In this document: positions 1-8,641 of the stretch, piece after piece
Layout of the letters: the number at the start of each line of letters is the position of its first letter
How positions within the stretch are numbered: the stretch's first letter is position 1
Origin: Pseudomonas putida
GTDB lineage: Bacteria; Pseudomonadota; Gammaproteobacteria; Pseudomonadales; Pseudomonadaceae
NCBI RefSeq assembly: GCF_003228315.1
Contig: NZ_CP029693.1
Location: 1,054,001-1,118,000 of the forward strand
DNA length: 64,000 nucleotides
Direction: 5' to 3'
The notes under the pieces: model-generated
Seen by the model: the letters and a program-made list of their open reading frames with translations, nothing else
Databases searched by the model: none
What the model was told of the DNA's origin: nothing
Translations under genes and position numbers: made by a program

Positions 1-859
1 CCCGCGCGCCGGGATAGGCGCACTGGCGATATAAGGTCATGGCCGTCGCGAAATCCGCCACGCGCTCGCAATGCTGGGCCATCTGGAACAACAGCTTGTC
101 TCGGCGCCGTTGCAGCCAGGGGTTGCTCAGCGCCAATGCGGTAATGCGATCGACAATGTCGCCGATCGCTTCGCCATCAATGAATTGTTGCTGGCACAGA
201 TGAAGGAACAGGCCGGCATCCACGTCTTCCCGGTGGCGAAAACCTCGGGAATCGGCACAGAACTCGACTTTTTCGTAGGTAAAGATCCCAAGATCGGCCA
301 AGACGAACTCGGACCAGTCCTGATAGAGATTGCCGAAAAACATGAAGCGCAAACGGTCGCACAGTCCCATGATGGTCAGACTGAACAGGCGCTCATCCAG
401 CGCCGGGCACCATTGCCCGAAGCTGCGCGCCTCGGGAAAACGCTCGCTCAGGTGTGGAAGCCAATCGGACTTCTTGCCCTTGGGCTGGTCGAGGGCGTGG
501 CCCAGGCATTGAACAATTTCAGCCTTGAGCAATACCTCACACAGCACTTCGACCGGCAATGGCAACTGCTCATCGACCCAGCCCAACGTTATCAGGGGCT
601 CGACGGCGTCGAAGGTGTCGCCGATTTCAACGTAGTGCAACTTGCTGGCCCTGAAATGAATCCCCTTGCGCATCACCATCCTGACCAGCAGCGCCCGGGA
701 TTCACGGCTCAAACCCTTGAAGTCAGTGATGAACCGCTGCTCTTCGACATCCAGCACGTCTCCATAGCGTTGCTCAAGCCAATCAAGCACTTGCATGAAG
801 TTGTTCAGGTAATAGAACGGATCGTCGAGGGGATTTGCGGTCACGGGAAATGGGGCCAT
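1..859 (-). CDS. FAN1-like VRR-NUC domain protein, N-terminal part (partial)
   Basis: The reverse strand is open from an ATG at 859-857 to the left edge, giving about 286 residues. The protein begins MAPFPVTANPLDDPFYYLNN and continues with a helical region (VLDWLEQRYGDVL, ALLVRMVMRKGIHFRASKL, TLGWVDEQLPLPVEVL). This is the usual N-terminal part of the bacterial FAN1-type structure-specific nucleases, whose VRR-NUC catalytic domain sits at the C-terminus and would lie outside the window. Family members cut branched DNA during crosslink repair. The ribosome site before the ATG is weak, so the exact start is less sure than the gene. No catalytic residue is visible, so the call rests on the N-terminal sequence alone. 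Confidence 0.75.
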   Translation of the reverse strand, partial: MAPFPVTANPLDDPFYYLNNFMQVLDWLEQRYGDVLDVEEQRFITDFKGLSRESRALLVRMVMRKGIHFRASKLHYVEIGDTFDAVEPLITLGWVDEQLPLPVEVLCEVLLKAEIVQCLGHALDQPKGKKSDWLPHLSERFPEARSFGQWCPALDERLFSLTIMGLCDRLRFMFFGNLYQDWSEFVLADLGIFTYEKVEFCADSRGFRHREDVDAGLFLHLCQQQFIDGEAIGDIVDRITALALSNPWLQRRRDKLLFQMAQHCERVADFATAMTLYRQCAYPGAR

Positions 860-1039
860 GGCGAACGAATACTGGTTATGCGTACAGATACCAGTAACAC
901 CCTGTAATACGCAATCGGAATTGGATAGGTGGAGAGTCGCTAGCCTGCGACGTTTTCTGCATCAAGACATGACACCAACCGCGTCGGATGCTGTCAAACG
1001 CAACAGTCCCGCGCATTTTTGAGGTGTTAAGAGGTGGTT

Positions 1040-1264
1040 ATGAACATCAAGCCGATGATTTTTCCCTTGGCGGCAGCCGCATTCATGATGCTGACCGGCT
1101 GCTCGACGCCAACGGTGGTGACCTTACAGAACGGTACCCAGTACCTGACCAAGGACATGCCGAAAACCAAAACCAAGGACGGGTTCTTTGAATTCCGGGA
1201 CATTTCCGGGGCGAAAGTGAAAGTGCGGGCGGATGAAGTGGCTACGATTCGCCAGGAAGACTGA
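1040..1264 (+). CDS. YgdI/YgdR-type (DUF903) small lipoprotein
   Basis: This 74-residue protein starts with a lipoprotein signal (MNIKPMIFPLAAAAFMMLTG, then Cys21 in the lipobox LTGC). A compact beta domain follows (VVTLQNGTQYLTKDMP...FEFRDISGAKVKVRADEVATI), as in the YgdI/YgdR DUF903 family of outer-membrane-anchored small lipoproteins. A GAGG at 1031-1034 is well spaced for the ATG at 1040; a GTG at 1034 is in frame but overlaps that ribosome site. The family's function is not established. The gene stands alone and is followed by a REP pair. Confidence 0.88.
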   Translation: MNIKPMIFPLAAAAFMMLTGCSTPTVVTLQNGTQYLTKDMPKTKTKDGFFEFRDISGAKVKVRADEVATIRQED

Positions 1265-1285
1265 TTTGAAACGTTGAACCGCATT

Positions 1286-1387
1286 CTGTAGGAGCGAGCC
1301 TGCTCGCGAAGAACCTGAAGGCCCTGCGGGCTATCAGGCTCCCAGCGTTATCGTTAACGACCATCGCGAGCAGGCTCGCTCCTACAG
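1286..1387. repeat. REP pair (inverted, type GTAGGAGCGAGC)
   Basis: CTGTAGGAGCGAGCCTGCTC at the left and its reverse complement at the right frame a spacer of about 50 bases that ends in GTTATCGTTAACGACCATCG. Each arm is itself an imperfect hairpin. It lies between the convergent ends of the lipoprotein gene and the PotF-like gene, a usual site for Pseudomonas REP/REPIN units. Confidence 0.92.
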
Positions 1388-1392
1388 GCTCA

Positions 1393-2490
1393 TCAGCTAC
1401 CGGTACGAATCTTGTTCCACACCCGTGTGCGAACCCGGTCGATGTTCAGCGGCATCGCTTCCAACGCGAACAATTTCCCCATCATCTCCGGGCTCGGATA
1501 GACCTTGGTGTCGTTCTTGATGGCCGGGTCAATCAGGCTGTCGGCCTGTTCATTGCCATTGGCGTAGTGCACGTAGTTACTGATGCCGGCCATGACGTCC
1601 GGGCGCAGCAGGTAGTTCATGAAGGCATAACCGGCCTTTTCGTCCGGGGCGTCGACGGGCATGGCAACCATGTCGAACCAGATCGCGGCGCCTTCTTTTG
1701 GAATTGAATAACCGATATCGACACCATTTTTTGCCTCTTTGGCGCGGTTTTCCGCCTGCAGGATGTCGCCGGAGAACCCGACCGCCACACAGATATCGCC
1801 GTTGGCCAGGTCGCTGGTGTACTTGGATGAGTGGAAGTAGCTGACGTAAGGCCGGACCTTGAGCAGCAAGGCTTCGGCTTTTTTGTAGTCCTCCGGATTC
1901 TTGCTGTGATGTGGCAGGCCCAGGTAGTTCAGCGCCGCTGGCAGCAGTTCCGGGCCGTTGTCGAGGATCGCCACGCCGCACTTCTGCAACTTTTGCATGT
2001 TTTCCGGCTTGAAGATCAGGTCCCACGAATCCACTGGTGCGTTGTCGCCCAGCACCGCCTTGACCTTGGCCACGTTGTAGCCGATGCCGGTACTGCCCCA
2101 CAGATACGGGAAGCCGTGCTCGTTACCCGGATCGTTGCCCTGCAAGGCCTTGAGCAATACCGGATTGAGGTTCTTCCAGTTCGGCAACTGGCTCTTGTCC
2201 AGGGTTTTCAGCGCCTTGCCTTCAATTTGCCGGGCCATGAAGTGGTTGGACGGGAACACCACGTCGTAACCGGATTTGCCGGTCATCAATTTGCCATCGA
2301 GGGTTTCGTTGCTGTCATAGACGTCGTAGGTGAAGCCGATGCCGGTTTCTTTCTGGAAGTCTTTGGTGGTGTCCGGCGCGATGTAATCCGACCAGTTGTA
2401 GATCTTGACGTTATCCGCCGCCTGGCTGATGGAGGCGGCCAGCATCAGCGGGGTCAATGCCAGTGTAAGTGTGAGCGTCTTTCGCAGCAT
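1393..2490 (-). CDS. Polyamine ABC transporter periplasmic binding protein (PotF/SpuD/SpuE-like)
   Basis: This 365-residue protein has a clear Sec signal peptide (MLRKTLTLTLALTPLMLAASISQA). The mature start is the hallmark of PotF-type putrescine/spermidine binding proteins (NVKIYNWSDYIAPDTTKDFQ), followed by family segments YDVVFPSNHFMARQI, NPYLWGSTGIGYN-like and GYAFMNYLLRPDVM. It would bind a polyamine in the periplasm and pass it to an ABC permease, but no permease or ATPase gene is nearby, so it may be an orphan. The ATG at 2490 is preferred because AGGA stands 8 bases upstream; a longer in-frame version to 2529 lacks one. It is last in a leftward run of cupin and FAD oxidoreductase genes, which fits polyamine catabolism. 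Confidence 0.9.
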   Translation of the reverse strand: MLRKTLTLTLALTPLMLAASISQAADNVKIYNWSDYIAPDTTKDFQKETGIGFTYDVYDSNETLDGKLMTGKSGYDVVFPSNHFMARQIEGKALKTLDKSQLPNWKNLNPVLLKALQGNDPGNEHGFPYLWGSTGIGYNVAKVKAVLGDNAPVDSWDLIFKPENMQKLQKCGVAILDNGPELLPAALNYLGLPHHSKNPEDYKKAEALLLKVRPYVSYFHSSKYTSDLANGDICVAVGFSGDILQAENRAKEAKNGVDIGYSIPKEGAAIWFDMVAMPVDAPDEKAGYAFMNYLLRPDVMAGISNYVHYANGNEQADSLIDPAIKNDTKVYPSPEMMGKLFALEAMPLNIDRVRTRVWNKIRTGS

Positions 2491-2544
2491 GAATCGATTC
2501 CTGTATGGGTTGTTTTTGTTGGCAGGCAATCAAGGGGTCAGCGT

Positions 2545-2886
2545 TTACAGAATCAACACGTAGGTCTTGCGCACGGTCTCCTGGATGTCCCAGATGCCGA
2601 GGCTATTGGCGGGCAACATCAGTGCATCGCCGGCTTCGATGTGCAGGGGTTCGCCGCCGTCCGGCGTGAACGTGCAGCGGCCCTGGATGAAATGGCAGAA
2701 CTCCTGGGCGACGATCTGCCGCCGCCAGCGACCGGGGGTACACTCCCAGACGCCGGTTTCAACGCCGTCGTCGCGCTCGACACTGGTGGTCGAAGCCACC
2801 GCCACGGGCGAGCCCAGAGGGACGGCGACCGGATTGGACTCTTCCAGCTTCAGGGTTGCGGTGTTCTTGAATTGGGTGATGCTCAT
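2545..2886 (-). CDS. Cupin domain protein (cupin_3/EutQ-like)
   Basis: A 113-residue single-domain cupin: VWECTPGRWRRQIVAQEFCHFIQGRCTFTPDGGEPLHIEAGDALMLPANSLGIWDIQETVRKTYV. The FIQGRCTFTPDGG...GDALMLPA core is that of small cupins that accompany amine and amino-acid oxidoreductases in Pseudomonas. Its reaction is not known. The start MSITQF at 2886 is chosen over the ATG at 2892 because the AGG sits 7 bases before the former and only one base before the latter. It lies between the PotF-like and oxidoreductase genes with short gaps (54 and 27 bases), so the three are probably one transcript. Confidence 0.88.
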   Translation of the reverse strand: MSITQFKNTATLKLEESNPVAVPLGSPVAVASTTSVERDDGVETGVWECTPGRWRRQIVAQEFCHFIQGRCTFTPDGGEPLHIEAGDALMLPANSLGIWDIQETVRKTYVLIL

Positions 2887-2913
2887 GGCCATACCTGTCT
2901 GTGTAAAAAGCGT

Positions 2914-4320
2914 TTAGTGCATGAAACCTTCCATGAACCCCGCGACCCCGCTGGCGAGCTTGCGTCGCCAGGGGGCGGTTGCCGGGTTGGCCAGGGTCTG
3001 GTCTTCGTGGACGAAGCTGCGAATGATCGCGTTGTAGCCGAGCCAGCGGCAGGGTTCGGGCTCCCACGCCTTGAGCGCATCGAGCCCACCCTGAGGCACC
3101 ACCCAGGGTTGGCGCACCAGCTCGGTATCGCGCCCAAGAATCAGATCGGCCAGGGTCCGCCCGCCCAGATTGCTGGCGCCGACGCCTTCCCCGCCGTAGC
3201 CGCCGGACAAGGCAATGCCGCTGGCCCGGTCGCACAGCATGTGCGGTTTGAAACGCCGGGACATGCCCAGGTTGCCGCCCCAGCCGTGGGTGATTTGCAC
3301 GTTCTTGAGTTGCGGGAACAGTTCGCCGAACAGATAGCGGCGCAGCTCGATTTCGCTGGTGGTCAGGTCGAAGTCATGGCGCAGCCGGCCGGCAAACTGA
3401 TAGCCGCCCCGAGCGCCGAAGATCAGGCGGTTGTCGGCGGTGCGCTGACCGTAGGTCACTTGGCGGCTGCTTTCACTGAAGGCCTGGCCCTGGCTCAGGC
3501 CGATCTCGTCCCAGGTGGCGGCGGACAATGGCTCGGTGGCGACGATCAGGCTTTGTACCGGCATCTGATATCGCCCCAGCGGCGGCAAGGTCACCGAATA
3601 GCCTTCCACCGCCGGCACCACCCAACGGCTGCGCACAGCGGCACGTTCAGTACGCAAACGGCCGGACTGCCATTGGGTCACCGGGCTGTTTTCATAAATC
3701 TTCACGCCCATGCGCTCCACCGCACGGGCCAGGCCACGCGCCAGTTTCGCCGGATGCAGAGTCGCGATGTGAGGGGTGAAGATGCCGCCATAGGGTTTGG
3801 CGACGCGAATCTGCTGCGCCAGTTGTTCCGGGCTCAGCCAGCGGTAATCGCTTTCGTTCAGTCCTTGTCGATACAACTTGGCCAGGTACTCACGCAGGCT
3901 GGCTTCCTGCTCCGGGTAGCGGGCAGCGCAATACAGCGCCCCGCCCTTGCGGTAATCGCAGTCGATGCCTTCACGTTCGAGGACATTCGCCACTTCATCG
4001 GGAATACCGTGCAGCAGATCGTAGGAAGCACGGCGCTGTTCGGGAGACGACGCCGCGAGCAACCGGTCCTCACCCAGCAGATTGCCCATCAGCCAGCCGC
4101 CATTGCGCCCCGAGGCACCAAAACCGGCGGTTTGCGCCTCGATGATGGCGATATTCAGTTCAGGGGCGTGGCGCTTGAGATAGTACGCAGTCCACAGCCC
4201 CGTATACCCGGCGCCGATGATCGCGACGTCGACATCCAGGTCTTGCTCCAGCGCCGGGCGTGCCACTAACGGCTCGTCGAGCTGGTCCATCCATAAACTG
4301 ATCGTGCGCCACGCTTTCAT
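2914..4320 (-). CDS. FAD-dependent oxidoreductase, DAO/PuuB (gamma-glutamylputrescine oxidase)-like
   Basis: A 468-residue flavoprotein with the Rossmann FAD motif VDVAIIGAGYTGLWTAYYL (GAGYTG at residues 36-41) and an acidic strand end IAIIEA. The FAD segment GASGRNGGW follows, then a C-terminal FAD-contact block (GGYGGEGVGASNLGGRTLADLI). The N-terminal SLWMDQLDE is typical of the PuuB/OrdL group, which oxidises gamma-glutamylputrescine or related amines in the cytoplasm. The ATG at 4320 is preferred to an in-frame GTG at 4335. The neighbouring polyamine-type binding protein and cupin support an amine substrate; the precise one is inferred. Confidence 0.88.
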   Translation of the reverse strand: MKAWRTISLWMDQLDEPLVARPALEQDLDVDVAIIGAGYTGLWTAYYLKRHAPELNIAIIEAQTAGFGASGRNGGWLMGNLLGEDRLLAASSPEQRRASYDLLHGIPDEVANVLEREGIDCDYRKGGALYCAARYPEQEASLREYLAKLYRQGLNESDYRWLSPEQLAQQIRVAKPYGGIFTPHIATLHPAKLARGLARAVERMGVKIYENSPVTQWQSGRLRTERAAVRSRWVVPAVEGYSVTLPPLGRYQMPVQSLIVATEPLSAATWDEIGLSQGQAFSESSRQVTYGQRTADNRLIFGARGGYQFAGRLRHDFDLTTSEIELRRYLFGELFPQLKNVQITHGWGGNLGMSRRFKPHMLCDRASGIALSGGYGGEGVGASNLGGRTLADLILGRDTELVRQPWVVPQGGLDALKAWEPEPCRWLGYNAIIRSFVHEDQTLANPATAPWRRKLASGVAGFMEGFMH

Positions 4321-4370
4321 GCAGGATTCCGCCACTCAAACTTCGATGGCGTCGATCCTAGTGCGTGATC

Positions 4371-5186
4371 TCAGGGATTGTCTTGCGCGCGTGCACGCAG
4401 GGAAATTTGCTTCACATAAGCCTTGGGCGATTGGCCCGTATGCTGGCGGAAGCAGCTATAGAAGGCCGACAGCGAATTGAAGCCGGCGGCAAATGCCAGC
4501 TCATCGATGCGCAACGGTGGCGTGGCCTGATCCAGCGCCGCGAGCAGATGTTGCAGGCGGGCCTGGTTGACGTAGCGATAGAAGCTCTGACCGAGCACCT
4601 GATTGAGCAGGTAGGAAATCTGGTTGCGGCTGTACCCGCACTCCTTCGCCACCCGCTGCAAGTCCAGTTCGGGGTCGAGATAGGGTTGCTGGCGCTGGAA
4701 GTACTGTTGCAGGTCATCGGCCATGAAACTCAACTGCCGGGGCGACAGGCCCAGACGGCTCACTGCAGGGCGCTGGCTCGCCGCGTTTTTGCGCGACGCT
4801 TGCTCGTGGACCAGCGACGCATATTCGTTGACCCGCCAGATCAAGCCGTCGCGCACCGTGATCGCTTCGCTGGCGCGGAACGACACCAGGCCTTCCCCAC
4901 CCCGCAAGGTGATGCGGTACTGAATGAACGCGGTATTGCCATCCAGGCGGATGCGGTCCGAGTGCTCCAGCGCTTCGTCGGGGTCGCGGGGCATGCTGCT
5001 GCGCACGTAGTCGCGCAATTCGGCCAGGCCCATCACGCGGTTCTGGAAAAAGTCGTTGTACTGAATGTCCGGGTGATACAACGCCATGACCCCGTCCAGA
5101 TCCCGGTGCTTCCAGCGCAAGTGATAGCGCATGACCGTTTCGCCCGTGGCCTGGGTTTGCAGCGGGCCATCATCCTCGGCGTGCAT
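4371..5186 (-). CDS. Transcriptional regulator: SnoaL/NTF2-like sensor domain fused to AraC-type HTH
   Basis: A 271-residue two-domain protein. Residues about 10-125 read as an NTF2/SnoaL-like fold (RYHLRWKHRDLDGVMALYHPDIQYNDFF..., ending AITVRDGLIWRVNEYASL). Residues about 165-265 are a double helix-turn-helix of AraC type (LQRVAKECGYSRNQISYLLNQ and IDELAFAAGFNSLSAFYSCFRQHTGQSPKAY). It likely controls the downstream FAD oxidoreductase-cupin-PotF genes, since only 50 bases separate it from them. The ATG at 5186 is preferred (GAG about 7 bases upstream); an in-frame GTG at 5228 would add 14 residues and read through an A/T run. Confidence 0.87.
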   Translation of the reverse strand: MHAEDDGPLQTQATGETVMRYHLRWKHRDLDGVMALYHPDIQYNDFFQNRVMGLAELRDYVRSSMPRDPDEALEHSDRIRLDGNTAFIQYRITLRGGEGLVSFRASEAITVRDGLIWRVNEYASLVHEQASRKNAASQRPAVSRLGLSPRQLSFMADDLQQYFQRQQPYLDPELDLQRVAKECGYSRNQISYLLNQVLGQSFYRYVNQARLQHLLAALDQATPPLRIDELAFAAGFNSLSAFYSCFRQHTGQSPKAYVKQISLRARAQDNP

Positions 5187-5449
5187 AAAGGTCTCGACGA
5201 AAAAAAACCGAGCTTGCCCAACTTCCACGCCTGCTTCAATCGCCAGACCGAAGTGCAGTTTTTTTCGAAAACGTTTGCGCGACGCCGCCCGAATAAAAAA
5301 TGCGACTCAATCGCCAAACGGCCTGAAAAAAACACATTTCTTTCACGTCCGAATGCTACTTTTAAAGTCTGTCACTGGTTGAGCCAATGAGGGCTCTTCC
5401 CTCCTACCATGAGCTAATGGAAGCGCTCGATGAAGAAGGCGGGCAACAT

Positions 5450-5722
5450 ATGAATAAAGGGTTCAGCAAAGTCACTTTTCCAAATGCCTGCCAGCTGATG
5501 CGCTGGCATTTTCATCCCATGGGTTTCGAGGCGAGCATGGATGCGCCGGGCAGCATGATTGCCCGTCTGTTTGATCGTGCCAGTGGCGAGACCATGATCG
5601 CCATTGCCGGTATCCCTTGCGCGACGGTCATGAATGCTGCGGACGTCGAACGAATAATCGAAGCGGTGGAGGATGAACTCGAAGCGTTCGTCCCGCCGGT
5701 GGCCCTCAGGAGCTATGCCTGA
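5450..5722 (+). CDS. DUF1652 domain protein
   Basis: A 90-residue soluble protein (MNKGFSKVTFPNACQLMRWHF...RLFDRASGETMIAIAGIPCA...ERIIEAVEDELEAF), matching the small Pseudomonas DUF1652 family of unknown role. The ATG at 5450 follows an AAGGCGGG stretch; in-frame ATGs at 5387 and 5417 have poorer ribosome sites and would add sequence unlike the family. A strong terminator follows the stop. A second DUF1652 gene lies at 59334-59606. Confidence 0.82.
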   Translation: MNKGFSKVTFPNACQLMRWHFHPMGFEASMDAPGSMIARLFDRASGETMIAIAGIPCATVMNAADVERIIEAVEDELEAFVPPVALRSYA

Positions 5723-5738
5723 CAGCCCATTGAGAATC

Positions 5739-5765
5739 AAAAGCCCACGTCATGTGGGCTTTTTG
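5739..5765 (+). terminator. Rho-independent terminator after the DUF1652 gene
   Basis: AAAGCCCAC and GTGGGCTTT form a perfect 9-bp stem around the loop GTCAT, followed by a T run, 17 bases after the stop codon at 5722. Confidence 0.9.
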
Positions 5766-5781
5766 TTGGGCGACACAAAAC

Positions 5782-5885
5782 CCTGTAGGAGCGAGCATGC
5801 TCGCGATGAACGTCAACGATAACGTGCACTCTCTGGATACCCGCGTTGTCTGGACGTTTTTCGCGAGCATGCTCGCTCCTACAGG
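5782..5885. repeat. REP pair (GTAGGAGCGAGCATGCTCGCGA arms)
   Basis: Two inverted REP arms with the core GAGCATGCTC enclose a spacer of about 55 bases. It sits between the terminator of the DUF1652 gene and the end of the helicase gene, which converge here. Confidence 0.9.
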
Positions 5886-5889
5886 GAAT

Positions 5890-8364
5890 CTAACCGGTTG
5901 TTTTGCCCTGCCGATGATCGACAAAAAACGCCTTGCCCTTGCCAATCCGGTCCGACGCCCTGGGCATGTTCGCCGCCTGGGTATCCTGCGCATCGACATA
6001 CCAGTAGCAATGGCTCACCGCACGGGTGATGCCCACATACGCCAGGCGCAGGATTTCGTCTTTCTGCGCATTGTCGTACGCCTCGTTATCACCGGCCTTG
6101 CCCAAGCCCGCCATGCGATACACCTGATTCTTGTAGGGGGAACTGGTCAGGTGCTGACAGTCGCCCAGCAGGAACACCGCGTCCGCCTGAAGGCCCTTGG
6201 CGCTGTGATAGGTCAGTTGTTTCAAGCGCCGCGCTTCATGTGGCAAGCTAGAATCAACATTAACTACAGACTGAATATGCTCATGTATCAATGACTTATC
6301 ACTGCTTTTTCGATAAAGCATCAAGATCGAATCACCCTTTCGGTAGTGCTCGATCAACTGCCTGGCCAAACCTTGGTCATCGCGATCAAGCACGTTGACC
6401 GGCAGCAGCTCCTTCGGCTCGCCACTGGCCTTGGCCTTCTTTCCGGCAATCGCCGGTGCGGCGCGCACGATGTGTTCGGCGGCATCGATGATGTATTGAT
6501 GGCTGCGGTAGTTGTCGCTGAGCATGACTTTGGTGGTGCTCGGCGAGGAAAACGTCTTGTTGAATTCCATGAAGTAACTCGGCGAACTGCCACGCCAGCC
6601 GTAGATCGACTGCCAGTCGTCCCCGACACAAAGCAGCGACGAACGCTGGGCCCCGCGCCCTACGTGCATGGCCGGCCCGCGACTGCGGATCTCGGCCAGG
6701 CTGGCGCGGATCCACGAAACGATCTGCGGTGATACGTCCTGAAATTCGTCGATCATCAGGTGTGACAACGGCCTGAGCAGCTCATCGCCGAGCAACTTGA
6801 GGTTTTCCGGAGAGTGCTCGCTGAACAGCGCGAACATCCGGTTGTAGGTCATGATCGGCGGCTTCTGGTCCAGCAGATGATCTTCCAGTGCCCGCCAGTA
6901 CAGGCTCAGGGCCTCGAAGAAAAACCGGTCCGGATCGTCCTTGGCAAAACTCATCTGGCTGACGGCATTCGGCACATCCAGCCCGAGGTTCTCGATAAAC
7001 CCGGCGGCCGCAACGAAACAGTCCAGCAACGGTGCCGAAGCCAGCTCGCCCTTGACCTTGTAATCAAAGCCCGGCCCGGCACTGGCATCACCGGCAAGTG
7101 ATGAAAGGACACGCCGGGATGACTCGTAGCTATCCAGCCAAATCAATGGTTTACGACAGAAAGCTTGAAACAGGGTGCGCTTTACCGCCCACTCCGCCCG
7201 CACGCTCAGCTTGGCGTTCTGGCGCGAGACCTGCGGGTTTTCCCGAGGATCGAAGCCCAGCACCACCCAGGCATCCAGGGATGGAATGTAGCCATGGCTA
7301 TGGAATGTCGAGCCGTTGATATCAAAGACTTGCCGATTGGGCTCAATGCCTTTGATGGGCCAGGCACCTGCGCGAAACCACAAGTCCTCGACAACGTCGC
7401 AAAGTTCTTCATCGCGCCTGGCCGCCAGCTCGGTAACGGCCACGCGTTTCTGTACATCAGGGTGATCGCGCTCCAGCCCCTTGAGTTGCAGCGCGTGGCG
7501 CGACAACGGCTTGATCAGTTCGCGGAAACGTTCATCGCGGGTATGCAAGGCGTGATAACAGGCATTGAGTTGCTGGCGCTGGGCATCGTTGATGCGCAGG
7601 TCGAACGGGTTGCTGTCCGCATCATCGCCGCCCTTTTGCTCATTCAAACTGAGGTTTTCGAAAGCCTGCAAGCGCTCGAAGCCCGGCAGGCTGCGAACCA
7701 TCGGCAGAATGCGCGAGTGGAAGGTACGCACCAGATCCCGTGCATCCTTGTAACTCAGCGCCCGTCCCCACAGGGCGAACAACTCGATCAGCTTATTGAT
7801 GAAGTCCTTGCGCGACTCGCGGGTGAAGGTCACCACGGTCATTGAGTCCAACTCAAACCCCAGGTAATGGCTCAGCAACACAATGCGCAAGGCCAGCGTC
7901 GTCGATTTACCGGCACCGGCGCCGGCGATCACCGAGGTCGAGGGGGTGTCGCTGAAAATCATTTTCCACTGCGCGGCACTGGGTTGCGCATGGGCCGGCA
8001 ACAGACGCGCAACATCAGCCTTCATGCGTTTTTTCAGCTCGGCGCTCAGCGGCAGGCGCCAGTCATCAAACAGGTGGTCATCGATATTCGGTGGCCGGTG
8101 TTCGGTACTGCGCGAGTCGCGAATCAGCAGGACCTGCCGACCTTCTTCCAGCCCCTCGGCCTTGCCTTCCTTATAGCCATATTCCACCCCGGCGGTGTGC
8201 CCGCTGCGAAAGCCGTCCGCCTGGCCATGCAGCCAGGATGCCCGGTGTTGTGCACGCAGGCGGGTCAGGCCGTGGCCGAAGAATCGGGCGGCCAGGCGCT
8301 TGAGCAGCGGCATCTCGGCCAGAGGACGAAGTTCAGGGGGAAGATCGGGAGTGTGTTGCGACAC
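5890..8364 (-). CDS. UvrD/Rep-family superfamily 1 DNA helicase
   Basis: An 824-residue helicase. Walker A is GAGAGKST at residues 148-155, followed by motif Ia (MTVVTFTRESRKDF), Walker B (HLMIDEFQDVSPQI), motif III (LLCVGDDWQSIYGWRGSSP), motif IV (LSDNYRSHQYII) and C-terminal motifs V/VI (LTYHSAKGLQADAVFLL and RLAYVGITRAVSHCYWYV). These predict ATP-driven 3'-5' DNA unwinding. The first 140 residues are not standard UvrD: they carry an evenly spaced glycine helix (HGQADGFRSGHTAGVEYGYK). No recB/recC-like partner is adjacent. The cellular role is not fixed by context; DNA repair or restart is the family expectation. Confidence 0.9.
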   Translation of the reverse strand: MSQHTPDLPPELRPLAEMPLLKRLAARFFGHGLTRLRAQHRASWLHGQADGFRSGHTAGVEYGYKEGKAEGLEEGRQVLLIRDSRSTEHRPPNIDDHLFDDWRLPLSAELKKRMKADVARLLPAHAQPSAAQWKMIFSDTPSTSVIAGAGAGKSTTLALRIVLLSHYLGFELDSMTVVTFTRESRKDFINKLIELFALWGRALSYKDARDLVRTFHSRILPMVRSLPGFERLQAFENLSLNEQKGGDDADSNPFDLRINDAQRQQLNACYHALHTRDERFRELIKPLSRHALQLKGLERDHPDVQKRVAVTELAARRDEELCDVVEDLWFRAGAWPIKGIEPNRQVFDINGSTFHSHGYIPSLDAWVVLGFDPRENPQVSRQNAKLSVRAEWAVKRTLFQAFCRKPLIWLDSYESSRRVLSSLAGDASAGPGFDYKVKGELASAPLLDCFVAAAGFIENLGLDVPNAVSQMSFAKDDPDRFFFEALSLYWRALEDHLLDQKPPIMTYNRMFALFSEHSPENLKLLGDELLRPLSHLMIDEFQDVSPQIVSWIRASLAEIRSRGPAMHVGRGAQRSSLLCVGDDWQSIYGWRGSSPSYFMEFNKTFSSPSTTKVMLSDNYRSHQYIIDAAEHIVRAAPAIAGKKAKASGEPKELLPVNVLDRDDQGLARQLIEHYRKGDSILMLYRKSSDKSLIHEHIQSVVNVDSSLPHEARRLKQLTYHSAKGLQADAVFLLGDCQHLTSSPYKNQVYRMAGLGKAGDNEAYDNAQKDEILRLAYVGITRAVSHCYWYVDAQDTQAANMPRASDRIGKGKAFFVDHRQGKTTG

Positions 8365-8641
8365 GCGGACGGACTCCAGGGTGAGAGGCTGTTGCCGGCT
8401 ATGGTGTCTGCATTTGCCGCTGAGTACTAGTGAATTGCTTATGACTCATTGGGTTATGCGATGAACTGAAAGCCGGATGAGAACGTTTCGAGCGGATTTT
8501 ATATCAAAGTATTCGATTGTTATGAGGCACTTTTTACGCTTTTTCCTGATCGTTACCTGGTGGATGATGCCCGTCATCAACCAACGGTCTCTTCGTGGCT
8601 CAGGCGCCTTGCCCCATGACGAACCCTTTCAGGAGACGATC

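Noticed and set aside
71..907. 278-codon forward open frame at the left edge
   Set aside because: Antisense to the FAN1-like gene, whose reverse-strand protein is family-like.
1831..4269. 812-codon forward open frame
   Set aside because: It is antisense to the PotF-like, cupin and oxidoreductase genes, whose reverse-strand products have clear motifs. The frame is open only because of high GC codon bias.
5187..5228. Longer start for the AraC-type regulator, with possible slippage in an A/T run
   Set aside because: The GTG start is weak and the added residues are not conserved-looking; the run most likely lies in the leader.
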